Below, one piece after another: positions 12,755 to 24,900 of a stretch of DNA of 64,000 bases. The notes beneath the pieces are model-generated. The model searched no databases. It was given only the letters and a program-made list of their open reading frames with translations, and was not told where the DNA came from. Every line of letters begins with the position of its first letter. The first letter of the stretch is position 1. Location of the stretch: positions 671,678-735,677 of the forward strand of contig KB445801.1 of NCBI GenBank assembly GCA_000320605.2, written 5' to 3'. The translations under genes and the position numbers were made by a program. This stretch comes from Gelatoporia subvermispora B. Taxonomy: Eukaryota; Basidiomycota; Agaricomycetes; Polyporales; Gelatoporiaceae.

Positions 12755-14239
12755 ATGGACAGCGCCGCCAAAAAGACGCTACCCTCGAAGCGGTCCTTCG
12801 TGTCCAAGCACACCCTGCACGCCCACCGCGTGCACGACTCCCCCGCCTATGACGCCTCCGAGGAGGACAACGACCCGCTCACCGACGACCCCTCCGCCGC
12901 CCCCTCCGGCCCCGCGCTCCACATCCCCGCGCCCCGTGCGCGCGCATCGCGCCGACACGCGCTCGCGGCCGTGCTCGACGACTCGGACGCCGGCATCGAC
13001 TCGCCCACGTACGACGGGGACATCGAGAGCAGCACGACGGCGGGCCCGGACCACGACACCCCGCACCGCTACCCGTCGTCGCTTGCGTCCAGTGTCCCAT
13101 CCCCATCCTCCACTCCAGCGCCCGCCAGCCAGGCGACTCCGCCCGCATATCTGCCCAGCAATGGCACTCCGCAGAACATCGACCCAGAGGCGTTCAACCC
13201 CGCCGCACTCACACCGGAAGACATCCAGCAATTCGTCCGGAGCGTCATCGCTGGCACGGACCCTGCTGCGCCTGTCCGGACGTACAAGATCAACCCCCCG
13301 CCGGCGGATCGGCCTGTACGCATCTATGCGGACGGCGTATATGACATCTTTCACTTCGGGTCCGTATCCATTGAGTATACTCCTTGTGCGCCTGAGTTAA
13401 CCTTTTCGACAGACACGCGCTGCAATTGCGCCAAGCCAAGCTATCGTTCCCGACACTGTCCTCAGCAAATTCGTCGGAGCCATCATCCGGAGTACATCTC
13501 CTCGTGGGCGTGAACTCGGATGTGCAATGCGCGGAGCACAAGAACTCGCCAGTGATGACACACACTGAACGGTATGTGACTTGCTGCCGCGCATTCGCAA
13601 TCAACACGCTTTGCGGCTTGTCTTGATGTCTCACTCATTGACAATACCTCCGCGCCTCAGGATCGAAGCAGTCCGGCATTGTCGTTGGGTAGACGAGATC
13701 ATTCCCGACGCACCGTGGGTCGTCGACGAGGCGTTTATTCAGAAGGTGCGTGTTCCTCAATATCTGCCTTTGCATACACATACCATTACCTGTGTTACAG
13801 CATAAAATCGACTATATTGCACACGACGAAGACCCATACGCAAGTGCGGGGTCCGACGACGTCTACGGCTACGCCAAAAGTCAGGGTATGTCCTCTGCTC
13901 CACCCACGCACATTCTTGCCCACTCATCTGCCCCTCTCTGCGTGCCCTCTCACTTCTGTCATTGTCCTCTTGCCGAAACCCACGTTCTGTTTCCTGCGCA
14001 TTCACCATTCTCTCACGCCCCGGTCCCGACACTGGCTGTCGTATGCAGGCAAGTTCCTCCCGACGCGCCGCACACCGGGAATCTCTACCAGCGGCCTCCT
14101 CGCGCGTATCGTGGAGCGGTACCGGTCGCGTGGACTGGACGCGAAGCTCGAGCGCTTCGGATGTGGAGAGCTTGCCGCGGAGCGGTGGGGCGCAGAAAGC
14201 GCAAATGACTCTCAGGGAGAAGCGCAAAGGCAAAGCTAG
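12755..14239 (+). CDS. PCT1: Choline-phosphate cytidylyltransferase
   Basis: Rate-limiting CDP-choline (Kennedy) pathway enzyme making CDP-choline from CTP and phosphocholine. The start MDSAAKKTL was chosen because it follows the divergent promoter and an upstream ATG would run into the neighbour. Residues 1 to about 185 are a disordered, Ser/Pro/Asp-rich leader. The catalytic domain spans several exons: [20 protein letters not shown] (HxGH nucleotidyl-transfer motif), [38 protein letters not shown], and [20 protein letters not shown] (RTxGxSTS motif). After the catalytic core only about 40 residues remain, so the long amphipathic lipid-sensing tail of the yeast and animal enzymes is short or missing. 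It could lie in an exon I did not detect. Confidence 0.9.
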
Positions 14240-15426
14240 TATGCAATTAAAGGAAACGGGTATCTGGGACATACTAGGGGATCAATGTATACATGCGTTC
14301 AGGGAAGGAGGCGGGTTGGTCTGTTGTGCTTTACGAGAACACTGCTCAGCATTGTGGTGCTTGACGACCCATTGGTCTGCTGTGTCAGGGGCAGTAGCAT
14401 GGGGTATACTTGACCGGTTCCCACAACTAAGAATTGTGGATCGTGAAAAGCTTCTTGCTCCACTTAAAATGACTACGGTCGTCAGGATTGACTATCATAA
14501 TTGATTCCTGCCGTAGTTGCGCATCCGCACCGGTGCTATATGTTTGATGACAGTAAAGACAACGATGTTCAGAGACACTATTATGAATGCCGTATTTACG
14601 CGTACGTCTTGAGCGTCCGAGCGGACCAGACATATATAATTTACTCCCGTTGCCCAAGTTCCGAATCCACGCGATTATTTTCGTATCTTGACTGCGCTTC
14701 GGACTTGGTGTAAACTTAGCTTGAACGTCGAACATATTGCCAAACGGGATCGACGAGTATCTTTCGTAAGCACGGATGGAGCCGCGCGACTCTGCGAGGT
14801 TACATCGTCCATCACACAGGCCCTTCAGGCAAAACCGATGGGACAATTGGCTAGACTTCAGCTTACATCCCAACGACTCAGACCCCGCGCGAAGCTTGTT
14901 CGGCACAGGCATTGATATCATTGCCAACTACGTCTTCCCCCAGTCCGAGCAGCTCGCCGCCATTGAGGACGGCCTGGAATTCCGAGGCTGAGTCTACGGT
15001 TCTTCCAACTTCATAACACGTGGAATCACCAAAATCATGTTCGTGGCGTATACGCAGTCGTACGCGGGACAACTGCACTCCTGGTCGCACGCAGCGAAGT
15101 GCGCCATGGCGAATTTGACACTGATGGATATCACAGTGGCAGAGTGACGTGCATTTGAAACGTACTATTACACAGGCCACATGAGCAGAACCTATCCAAG
15201 ATACTAGTAATGTGGGTCTGAGAACTTCCGCAACCGCATCAGGAAAACATCCATTTTACTTGCCTGCCTTTTTGGTTCTTGGGCGCGACTTTGACACCTT
15301 TTTGGCGCGCAACAGGGCGGTGAAGACGCCAGCAAGCCTCGAAAGGCAGGTAGAAGGCGTCAAAGTCAACGCGATGTTTTCCTGATGCGGGTATATGACA
15401 TCCACATATCACTATGGCATGGAACT
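14240..15426. other. Intergenic region, no gene recognised
   Basis: It lies between the converging cytidylyltransferase (+) and the DUF6532-like gene (-). Frames of 60-180 codons are present but show no family motif. A plus-strand frame ending at 14991 (TGIDIIANYVFPQSEQLAAI) looks weakly protein-like and may be a gene fragment. Confidence 0.45.
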
Positions 15427-16570
15427 TCAAACGGACCAGGGAGACGCAACATTACCTACTGCGGCGGTATCTGTGCAATACCCATGCACGTCATGGTAAA
15501 TATCTTCCCAATCAGTGCGTTCGAGTTGTTTCGCTGCATCTACAAACCTGCTTGCCCGAGGTATGAGGGTGGGGACACCTTGTATGGGTCTAACGGCATC
15601 TCCCCAGTTGTTCACAGTAAAGCCGTCAAGCGGATCCGGGGGAATAATCAATTCACCAGTGCGCCAAAAGCTCAGCGCGCGTTCAACCTAAATAATTTCC
15701 GTTAGGTCCAACATGTCGCCATTATCTCTTCCTACATACTTACCGCCAGCAATGATAGAATCAGTGCCCCAATAGGCCGGTCCTGAACTTTGTGCTGATC
15801 GGGAATGTTCTCCGTTGATTCGATGTGTACAACAAAAGTACGGAGCACTAGCTCGTGGCGGAAGTATCCCTATATATTAGACCATTAGTTTCGGTAGGGG
15901 TCATTAAGACTAGTGCATACGAACAGATCTTGAGCTCGGATCGCTGGCGTTCCATATCTTCCAATGAAATGGCGCGTCATTGTCTGGATCGCCGAGCAAA
16001 TTCTGGATAAACGTAGCAATTTCCTCGTGATCACATAATTTGGCGGCATGAATCATCGTCTTCACAGCACCCAGGGCAACTTCACCCAAATGTGTTTGCC
16101 ACCGGATGGTCGCCTTGGTGAGCTGACGAATATCAGATTGTTCATTTGACAGTGACGGGCAAGGTCAACCACGAGAATATGTTGAATGCAAGTCAGTCAA
16201 CGACATCAAGATGAGATTATCTCCACTCACATATGCACAAGTGCTATCGATATTCAGGACAGGGTAATTTCCCCGCGTGAAGCCGCATTCACGCAATCCT
16301 TGTACATCACCTTTACTAAGGTAAGTCCATGGTGGCTGCGCTCCAACAAGCTCCAGGGCATAGGGAAGCAATCCTTCCTCAAAATCCCCGGGCTCCGGAG
16401 TTGTGGTCTGTACATCCTGCAGCGGCTGTACGTGGCATGTGTTGGTCGAGCCGGTCCCCGTTTGACAAGTATTACTGTAAGCCCGCGGAATCCACATCCG
16501 TGAGCCTAGGATCGCGTGAATATTGCGCTCCCTAGGTTCAAACTCCACACGTTTAATGCGCTGTAATTTT

Positions 16571-16578
16571 GCAGTAAG
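16571..16578. repeat. hAT target-site duplication, left (GCAGTAAG)
   Basis: The 8 bp word GCAGTAAG sits directly outside the left terminal inverted repeat and recurs exactly at 20879-20886. An 8 bp duplication is diagnostic of hAT transposition. Confidence 0.93.
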
Positions 16579-16612
16579 TAAGGCTCCAACCATTTTCTTT
16601 ACTTTACGTTTA
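16579..16612 (+). repeat. hAT left terminal inverted repeat
   Basis: Begins TAAGGCTCCAACCATTT and continues into CTTTACTTTACG. It pairs with the right end at 20850-20878. Confidence 0.9.
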
Positions 16613-16758
16613 TAAACCGTTTGAACCCTCTAAAATTACTTTGTATTTAATCCGTAGCTGTACAAAGTAACTACAAAGTTATAAAATGTTTTATGTTTGC
16701 AATTCTCATATCGTATGCTGGGCTATCACGGGATGTTCGTATGCCATTAGATACAGCA

Positions 16759-16841
16759 CGAGGCTACGAGACGCCTCGCATAAACACCAGCGTGAGCCAT
16801 GATCCTTAGCCGAAGCAGACATGAGGCTACGATACGCCTCA
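16759..16841 (+). repeat. Two-copy subterminal hairpin in hAT
   Basis: CGAGGCTACGAGACGCCTCG (16759-16778) and TGAGGCTACGATACGCCTCA (16822-16841) are the same 20 bp hairpin, with a 6 bp stem and an 8 nt loop. The outermost pair changes from C-G to T-A, so pairing is preserved. Subterminal repeats of this kind are typical transposase-binding sites. Confidence 0.7.
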
Positions 16842-16974
16842 CGCGCGTCGCAATATACTCGTCACATGACCTTTTATCTTTGCAGCACGGGCATTCGAGG
16901 TCAGCCGCACTATCTGTGTCTGTTGCTGAGACTCGAAACCGTTCTCGATTCTGTCAAACCACAGTACATACAAC

Positions 16975-19900
16975 ATGGGAACAGCTACAAAGTCTCAGGC
17001 AACCTCTATCAAAATCGACGACCTCGAAAACCTTGTTGCGAGCATCACGGACTTGTGCGCAAATCTTCCCGACCACATCCTAGACGGTACACGCGAGGAC
17101 AAAATTGCTCATGTCATGGTCCATGTCGAGGGAGACACCCAGTGGGAGACCTTCAACCGACGCCTTGAAGTCCTCTTTGGGCCCGGCTGCTACGATGAGC
17201 AGGGGTATCTTACCCATGTTCGGCGTGGTCGGCACGGTATGAAGATGGTGACCAACTACTTGGGAATTATCATAGGCGAGGATGCGATGCGCCCATTCTA
17301 TGAGCTCATGTTCAATAAGCTCCAACGGCTCGAAGCCGATCTACGAAAAATAAAGTGAGGATTGAATTTGCTATTCAATCTTGTGTTACTCACCTTGCCT
17401 TTACCAGAGCCAAGTCGGCAGAGGAGCCGTCGGGCACTGATGAGGCCCCATCGACGCTCGTGCAGGATGTCCCTACGCCATCCTCAGAGATCGAACAACC
17501 CGGTAATAAGCAAACTGACACACCTATCGACCCAACTACCCGGCGGCAGCTTGCCCAGATTGCGAAAAATGTTATGAACCAGGCTTGTGGGATGGGAAAG
17601 AGTGGCAAGGGTAAGGCGAAGAAGAGCAAGGGTACAAGTGCACCCAAGCAAAAGGGAGCCGCGACAGTCACCATCCAGGCCTTAGCGTATAATGGTTAGT
17701 TCTCGTAGGCTATATGCGACATGAAATCAAACTCACCTTTACAGATCTCTCCCGCCATGACAAGGACAAGGCGTACAAGGACAAAGCAGGCCGCCGGGAG
17801 CGCAGCAGCTCGGAGTCGACCGTTCCGAGCCTACACCTGGACAAGGATGGTCTTGAGTTTGTCCCAGGGTCGGAGTCTTCGGGCTCTGAGTCTGCAGATG
17901 AGCTCAGTGAGACCTCCACAATGGTGAGATATTGTATTCCTTACCAGTAATCACCTGTTTACAATGCTTTGGGGAAGGGGGATGTCCAGGAGCTAGTCAC
18001 TGAGAAGCCCAAGTCCAAAGTCGAGAGCAAGAAACGGCGACGAAAGCAGAAGAGAGACAAGGCGATCAAAAAGCGCAAGGAACTGGCAGGAGTGTCGCAG
18101 AAGAACCCCAAAGTTGTCACCGTCAGCTCTGAGTCCGAGTCCGATGGCCAGTTAGCGATACGCAAGGTTGATAAACACGAAGCTGGAGTTGAGAAACGCC
18201 ACGAGGCTGGGACACGTGGCCCGCTCAACCAGACGCTCCAGCACTGGCACAAGCCCAGAGCCGCCCTAAGCCAGAAGGGTGGGAAACGCTGGGTTTTCGC
18301 CTGCCGATACTGCAGGTCTCAGCGCTCAGTCAAGCGCACAGACAAGGCTGCGACCTTTCAAGACGAACATCCAAAACCCAACCTCGGTAACCTCTCTACT
18401 CACTTGCGAACTGACCACCCCGACAAGAACAGCGACGCTCGCGATTCCGACAAGGCCACAGATGCTGCAACTGACGACGACTCCAGCAATATGACCTGGG
18501 CCAGAGGTCTAAAGTCACATGGGAGCCGACAGCTCATGGACAAGTTTCTCGCTGACGGACTGGACAATCCGCGAATTGAGCCGACGCAGGATGGCTTCCA
18601 GACCATGTTTGCCTTGTGGGTATTCGATGACGACTTGCCGTTCACCATGGGAGAGTCGGGTGGCCTCAGGCGAGTCTTCCAGTATATCCAGAGTCGATTC
18701 CCTCTCCCCTCCGACACAACCATTCGCAACATCCTTGCACGGACATGTGTGCAGCTGCACAATGGTCTCGTAAAAGAACTCGCAGTACGTTCGTTGCATT
18801 TGGTTGATGTTTTGTTTTTGCTGACATGTCCAGGCGGTGACCTCTCGCATTGCATATTCTACAGACACATGGACCACTCCGCAAATGGTTTTCACATTTG
18901 CGGGGACCCTGGCCCACTTCATTGATGACCAATGGTCATTGAAGACTCGCCTAGTCGATTTTCGACACCTCGCAGATGACGAGCACCGTGGAGTTCGTGC
19001 CGCAAAGGTGTTCGTAGAATCTGGCTCCAAACGCGGCAGCTTGAATAAGATAAGTCCAAATTTACTGTTCCTAAGCGAAACAACTAATCTCTCTCATGTT
19101 TACTTCATAGCTGTCACGATGGACAATGCCTCAGCAAATATGGTTCTCGCTCGCACTCTCGAGCGTCTGTTACGCGATCGATACGACATCTCTTTCAATG
19201 CAGAGAACGGCTACATCCGCTGCCTGGCCCACGTAGTTAATCTCGTGGTCCAGAAGGTCATGCATGCTCTCGGTGAAGCTGAAGACCCGGAAGAAGTTGA
19301 CTACTATCTTGCACAAAAGTTCCTCCCCCTTCATTATGATGCTACGGCTGATGATGTTGTCCAGAACCTCGAGAGTTCTGAACTTGCAGACACAGACGAG
19401 CGAGAGTGTAGCAACCAGGGCGAACACGACAAAATGGAGCTAGATGTGGAAAGTCCAGCACGTCTAACTCCGACTCAAAAAGTGAGTCTTCTCGTCTTTC
19501 ATTCAAAATGTGAATGCTTATCGAATTAATTTAGCTTCGCATTACGATTCGGAAGATTGTTAGCTCTCCACAGCGTCGCTCGTTGTACAGACGTTGCGCC
19601 AAGGAGAAATTCGCCGGCAAGAAGAAGTACGATGGCCTGGAGAAACTCATGCCAATTCGGGATGTGGTCACGCGATGGAACTGTACTCATGCGATGATTG
19701 AGCGAGGGCTCCTGCTGCGACGTGTACGTGTAAATTCCTGGGCTTGATGATTATTAACTTTGTGACAGGCTATCAACTCGTGGGTCGATGAATTCGACGA
19801 ACTCCGTGATCTTGCCCTCTCTGCTGAGGAATGGGCAGAATTGGAGCGCTTGTGCGCCCTACTTTCGGTATATTCAATTCTCGTTATACCAATAGCTGCT

Positions 19901-20778
19901 TATAAAGCTTCCGATGGGATGTATAGATCTTTACAGAGGTGACGAGAACAATGTCCTTGTCTGAGACTCCGACCCTGCCGTGGGTTCTGCCCATGTATGA
20001 ATTAATGAAGAACGCGCTCTCGGATACCATCAACTCGTCGACGGATGCAAAACTCAAGAGCGCTGCGACAGCGGGGTTGAACAAGCTCCTCTTCTATTAC
20101 ACAAAGGCACTTCATTGCCAATATAATGTAGTCGCGACGAGTACGTTCTTTTCTGTTAGATCAAAAGATGTGCTAACTTAGCTACGACAGTGTGCCATCC
20201 TGCCTTGCGGCAGGCATGGTTCAGCACTGTTAGTCCAGATGACAAACGGAAAGCAATTGCGCTGTTCGAACATATCTACAAGACTTACAAAGACCAGATG
20301 CCTAAGCCAGCAAATGGCCCGGAGCCAGTGACGGGAACACTGAAGGCATCAAAGAGCTTTCTCGATAACTTGACGTCGTCTATCAATATCAAGGAGGATG
20401 TGCAGACCGCAGAATTGTCGGAGCTGGAGCGCTGGCAACGCGGCGATGGAGGTGCAGGTGATCCGTACGACCCGCTAGAGTGGTGGAAGGTCTGTTGTCC
20501 TGATGCTTGATTTCATGGTGATCACTGATCCAGACTGTTATCAGGCTCACGAAACGGAATTCAAGGTTATCTCCCGCATAGCGAAGGACTTTCTCGCTAT
20601 CCCGGGTGCTAGTGTGTCTGTCGAGCGGCTGTTCTCGTCGTCTCGTCATACTTGTGCTGATACTCGATGCTCCCTGAAGGCGGAGACCATCACGGAGTTA
20701 ATGTGTGTAAAGGAGTGGATCCGTGAGGGTTTGCTAGAGATGCTGCCCTCTATGAAGAAGAAGTTCTTCGCATCCTAG
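16975..20778 (+). CDS. hAT transposase with BED-type zinc finger
   Basis: DDE-type transposase in about eleven exons; introns are short and GT-AG. The N-terminal exon (16975 onward) is followed, in phase, by Lys-rich charged segments and a BED-like finger (WVFACRYCRSQ...LSTHLRTDH; ligands C, C, H, H) near 18290-18420. The catalytic core includes RIAYSTDTWTTPQM (first Asp), AVTMDNASANMVL (second Asp) and RCLAHVVNLVVQKVMHAL. The C-terminal hAT dimerisation region reads DFLAIPGASVSVERLFSSS, a hallmark of the superfamily, and ends at KKKFFAS. No premature stops were seen inside the predicted exons. The first exon is 127 codons long in its own frame and could in principle be a separate small protein, but its splice to the next exon is in phase. 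Confidence 0.85.
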
Positions 20779-20849
20779 GCCTTGTAAACCGTTTATTTTA
20801 GTTTAATTACATTGTATTTACTGTTTACTGTTTGTTTTACAAAAATGTG

Positions 20850-20878
20850 TAAACGTAAAGTAAATGGTTGGAGCCTTA
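20850..20878 (-). repeat. hAT right terminal inverted repeat
   Basis: The reverse complement starts TAAGGCTCCAACCATTT, matching the left end exactly for 17 bp and then again over ACTTTACGTTTA. Confidence 0.9.
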
Positions 20879-20886
20879 GCAGTAAG
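20879..20886. repeat. hAT target-site duplication, right (GCAGTAAG)
   Basis: Exact copy of 16571-16578, directly outside the right end. Confidence 0.93.
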
Positions 20887-21646
20887 CAAGCACGTATTGG
20901 TGTTGCGCAATCCTGCACTTACTAGCTGCTGCCTCCGCAACTGGCGAATATAGTATGAAGCGTGCTGCTGGTCCCATGCTGGTGGAAGATAGTCGTGATC
21001 GCCGAGTCGATCCACATGCCGATGCTGTCTAGGGCGTCCATAGCTGTCGGGGATGTTGGAGACGCCGGGAGCCACCAGTATATTGTCGAAGTGCTGAGGA
21101 CTCTCTGATAGAGTTCATACCATGAGGATAGGATGCGATGCGATGCGATAGGACAGGCGGTGATATGACAGCATAGGACAGCATAGGATAAAATTATCAT
21201 GGCATGGTCCCACGGTGGAATACCGAAATCCATACCCAGCACATGAGGCAGCTCCGTCTACATTCAACGTGTACCGTACAGGATGAAAGCTCCTGTGCTC
21301 ACTCCAGTATGCCGGAAGACGAATCTATCGCCTATATCTCGATAATCACATAACCCTTGAAAAAATAGTATTCGGGTGATGCCGGCGTTCTTCAACCATC
21401 CATGCTTTGTGTATATACTTACTGGTACTATCGACAGCAAGGACGGAATTCGACAGTGGCCACAGTTGCATTTGGCCCCAAAGACCATTTACAAATCCTC
21501 GAAAGTCTTCACTCTTGGTCAAGTGATAATGCAGGAAATACTAAGTAGGTAAGTAAATTCATTACGGAAGCCCTACGACTATGTTTGTGAGAGTCGATAG
21601 TAACATACCTCTTCCCGTATGAATAAATTACCGTGCTGGGCACGAT

Positions 21647-21651
21647 CGCCA
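21647..21651. repeat. Copia-1 target-site duplication, left (CGCCA)
   Basis: The 5 bp word CGCCA abuts the LTR and recurs at 27574-27578. Removing the element and one copy restores an open exon of the host gene. Confidence 0.9.
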
Positions 21652-21959
21652 TGTTGAACGCTAAGGTGCGGACGCGAAGCGTCCCGTCAGTCCGAGCGTA
21701 GTGCGTCGAGGACTGTAATATCTACCTAAGGTGCGGACGCGAAGCGTCCTACAATATCGTAAGTAATCAGAATGTACGGTAGGTAGATTATGTGCTTACC
21801 CGTCAGTCCGAGCGTAGTGCGTCGAGGACTGAGGGGAAAGCGTAGCTACGTGGCGTTGAATATGGACGCGCGTGAGATTATGTAAGCATGGTAGAATGTA
21901 TTGTACGAATATAGTAATGGCTATGCTACGAGTGAACGGCTTACTGAAATGCTTCAACA
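21652..21959 (-). repeat. Copia-1 3' LTR (left copy)
   Basis: 308 bp. It contains GGACGCGAAGCGTCC twice (21670-21684 and 21735-21749) and a 28 bp CAGTCC...GGACTG hairpin twice (21688-21715 and 21804-21831). Confidence 0.95.
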
Positions 21960-21968
21960 CACCCCCTT
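21960..21968 (-). other. Copia-1 polypurine tract
   Basis: On the coding strand AAGGGGGTG abuts the 3' LTR and would prime plus-strand synthesis. It overlaps the polyprotein stop codon. Confidence 0.75.
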
Positions 21969-24900
21969 AAGCCGGAACAAGTCCCAAAGAGTCGCGGAGG
22001 CGCTCGAAATTCTCGCGTTCGAGCGGTTTCGTCAAGATATCGGCAACCAATTGGCGCGAGGGTTGGTGTTCGACAACGAAGGTGCCGTCCGAGACACGTT
22101 CGCGCACGAAGTGGTGATGCACGTCGATGTGCTTTGTGCGTGCGTGATGTCGGGCGTCCTTCGTTAGGTCGATCGAACCTTGGTTGTCACCGCGGATTGT
22201 GGTTGGCGCCCTCTCGTGCGGACAGCCCATTTCCGTAAGTAGGCGGCGCATCCACAAACCCTGTTTCGCAGCGAACGAGAGGGCCATGTATTCGCCCTCG
22301 GTAGACGAGGCAGCGACAGTGGTCTGCTTCTTGCTGCTCCATGCGACGGTCGCCTTGCCGATCTTGAAGACATATCCGGATACGGAGCGCCGGTCATCAA
22401 TATTGCGTGCCCAGTCCGAGTCGGAGTAGCCAGCGAGTGTGTCGAACGTGTGAGTGTCCGCGTCGTCACCACCGAGTACGAGTCGATAGTTGCGCGTTCC
22501 CGCGAGGTATTGCAGGATGCGTTTGGCTGCGCGCCAGTGCTTCGGGCCTGGGTCCGCGTTGAATTGCGCGAGGTTGTTGACTGCGAATGATATGTCGGGT
22601 CGCGAGATGACTGAGATCCACGTGAGGGCTCCGAGGAGTTCACGGTAAGGGCGTCGTTTCATGTCGTCTGCCTCCTGAGCATTCTTCGGGCCATCATCCT
22701 TTGTGAGGACATAGCTCGGCCGCATCGGGATTACCTCGGGAGTGCAGTCTTCCATTTTGAATCTCCGTAGAATAGAAATTATGTACTTCTCATGTGATAT
22801 AGATATTGTACCCTGCTTTCGGTCGTCGAAGAGCTCGAAGCCCATAATCCAGTTTGGGTCTTCTTCCTTCATCTCGAAGAGGCTGTGCAGATCGTGACGG
22901 GCAGCAGCGAGTTCCTTGCGCGAGCTCGAGAACGTGAGAGCGTTGTCGACATGGATGCCCGTGATGGTAGTACCAAGCTCGGTGTCACGGATATACACCG
23001 CGTTGTCCGTGAATAGCTGTCGGAAGCCGACCGATTTGAGTTGCGCAGTCATGTGACGATTCCAGAGTCGTGCTGCTTGCTTGAGTCTGTAGAGGCTGCG
23101 TAGTAGTTGTACAACGCGATCGGTGCCGTCCGTAAAGCCAACGGGCTGTCGCATGTAGATCTCGTGATCCAGTTCGCTGTGAAGGAAGGCGCCAGTGACG
23201 TCGTCTTGTGCGCGGTACCAGCCGCATGCAGCCGCAAGGTGGAGGATTGCGCGCAGCGCATCAAGTCGAACTGTGGGTGAGANNNNNNNNNNNNNNNNNN
23301 NNNNNNNNNNNNNNNNNNNNNNNNNNNNNNNNNNNNNNNNNNNNNNNNNNNNNNNNNNNNNNNNNNNNNNNNNNNNNNNNNNNNNNNNNNNNNNNNNNNN
23401 NNNNNNNNNNNNNNNNNNNNNNNNNNNNNNNNNNNNNNNNNNNNNNNNNNNNNNNNNNNNNNNNNNNNNNNNNNNNNNNNNNNNNNNNNNNNNNNNNNNN
23501 NNNNNNNNNNNNNNNNNNNNNNNNNNNNNNNNNNNNNNNNNNNNNNNNNNNNNNNNNNNNNNNNNNNNNNNNNNNNNNNNNNNNNNNNNNNNNNNNNNNN
23601 NNNNNNNNNNNNNNNNNNNNNNNNNNNNNNNNNNNNNNNNNNNNNNNNNNNNNNNNNNNNNNNNNNNNNNNNNNNNNNNNNNNNNNNNNNNNNNNNNNNN
23701 NNNNNNNNNNNNNNNNNNNNNNNNNNNNNNNNNNNNNNNNNNNNNNNNNNNNNNNNNNNNNNNNNNNNNNNNNNNNNNNNNNNNNNNNNNNNNNNNNNNN
23801 NNNNNNNNNNNNNNNNNNNNNNNNNNNNNNNNNNNNNNNNNNNNNNNNNNNNNNNNNNNNNNNNNNNNNNNNNNNNNNNNNNNNNNNNNNNNNNNNNNNN
23901 NNNNNNNNNNNNNNNNNNNNNNNNNNNNNNNNNNNNNNNNNNNNNNNNNNNNNNNNNNNNNNNNNNNNNNNNNNNNNNNNNNNNNNNNNNNNNNNNNNNN
24001 NNNNNNNNNNNNNNNNNNNNNNNNNNNNNNNNNNNNNNNNNNNNNNNNNNNNNNNNNNNNNNNNNNNNNNNNNNNNNNNNNNNNNNNNNNNNNNNNNNNN
24101 NNNNNNNNNNNNNNNNNNNNNNNNNNNNNNNNNNNNNNNNGCATCGCGGTCCACCACTCGTCTGCATACCGTGATCGGATGGCCTCATGGAAGCTCGCAG
24201 GAGTGTATGGACCTTCTGCTGCCATATACGCGAGTGCTGCGACTTCACCTTCCTTCGTGGTGGTGACAGGTTCCAAGTCGGGTTGTGACTCGGCTTTCTT
24301 CGCAGCCTTGCGCTGGGCTTTGGCTTGTTGGTCTCGGGCTTTCAGAATATCCGTAGCTTGCTTCTTCCATGTCGGTCGTGAGATGCGTTCAGAGCAACGT
24401 GGAGGAGGAGGAGTGGGAGATGGCACCTGTTCTGGTTCGGTTCGGGATAAAGTAGGAGATGGAATAGGGGGAATGGATGGTTCCGGAGGTTCGGATAGGA
24501 TCTCAGGTACATCAGGTGTCTTCACGGGTTCATCACGGGTCATGTGAGGCTCTCGTGAGTCGCTCAAAGTGGAATTATGTGACACCCCCTCGCTTGGAGC
24601 GACATCGGAAAAATCGTCCTCTGAGGATAGCTTATATGACTTGGAACCGGGCTTAAAGCCCATAAAGATCCCGTCAAGGGAGTGAGGATCAAGCTTGCCA
24701 CGGCCTTGATCGGGAACACGGATATGGCATTTAGAACCAAAAATCCGTAGGGTGGAGACATCGGGCTTAGAGCCGTAGAAGGCCTCGTTTGGAGTGCATT
24801 TCGACAGCGCGTGAGTAGAACAGCGGTTGCGAATAAATGATGCGTACTCGTGTGCCTCAGGCCAGAAGCAGCTGCGGAGTCCGGCATCGTGTAGCATCGC

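Larger units (their letters stand above)
16579..20878 (+). mobile_element. hAT-superfamily DNA transposon, apparently complete
   Basis: A 4.3 kb element with matching ends, an 8 bp target duplication and a multi-exon transposase open along its whole length. Terminal inverted repeats begin TAAGGCTCCAACCATTT at both ends, then diverge by a small indel before a shared ACTTTACGTTTA. It lies in an intron of the DUF6532-like gene, with its transposase on the opposite strand to the host. Two 20 bp hairpins lie in the left subterminal region (16759-16778 and 16822-16841). Intact ends and open exons suggest recent arrival, and it may be autonomous. Confidence 0.92.

Noticed and set aside
12779..13354. 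Antisense frames over the PCT1 leader
   Set aside because: They are shadows of GC-rich codon use on the opposite strand.
23195..24547. Long plus-strand and minus-strand frames crossing the Ns
   Set aside because: They are open only because Ns contain no stops; the real frame is the Copia-1 polyprotein on the minus strand.
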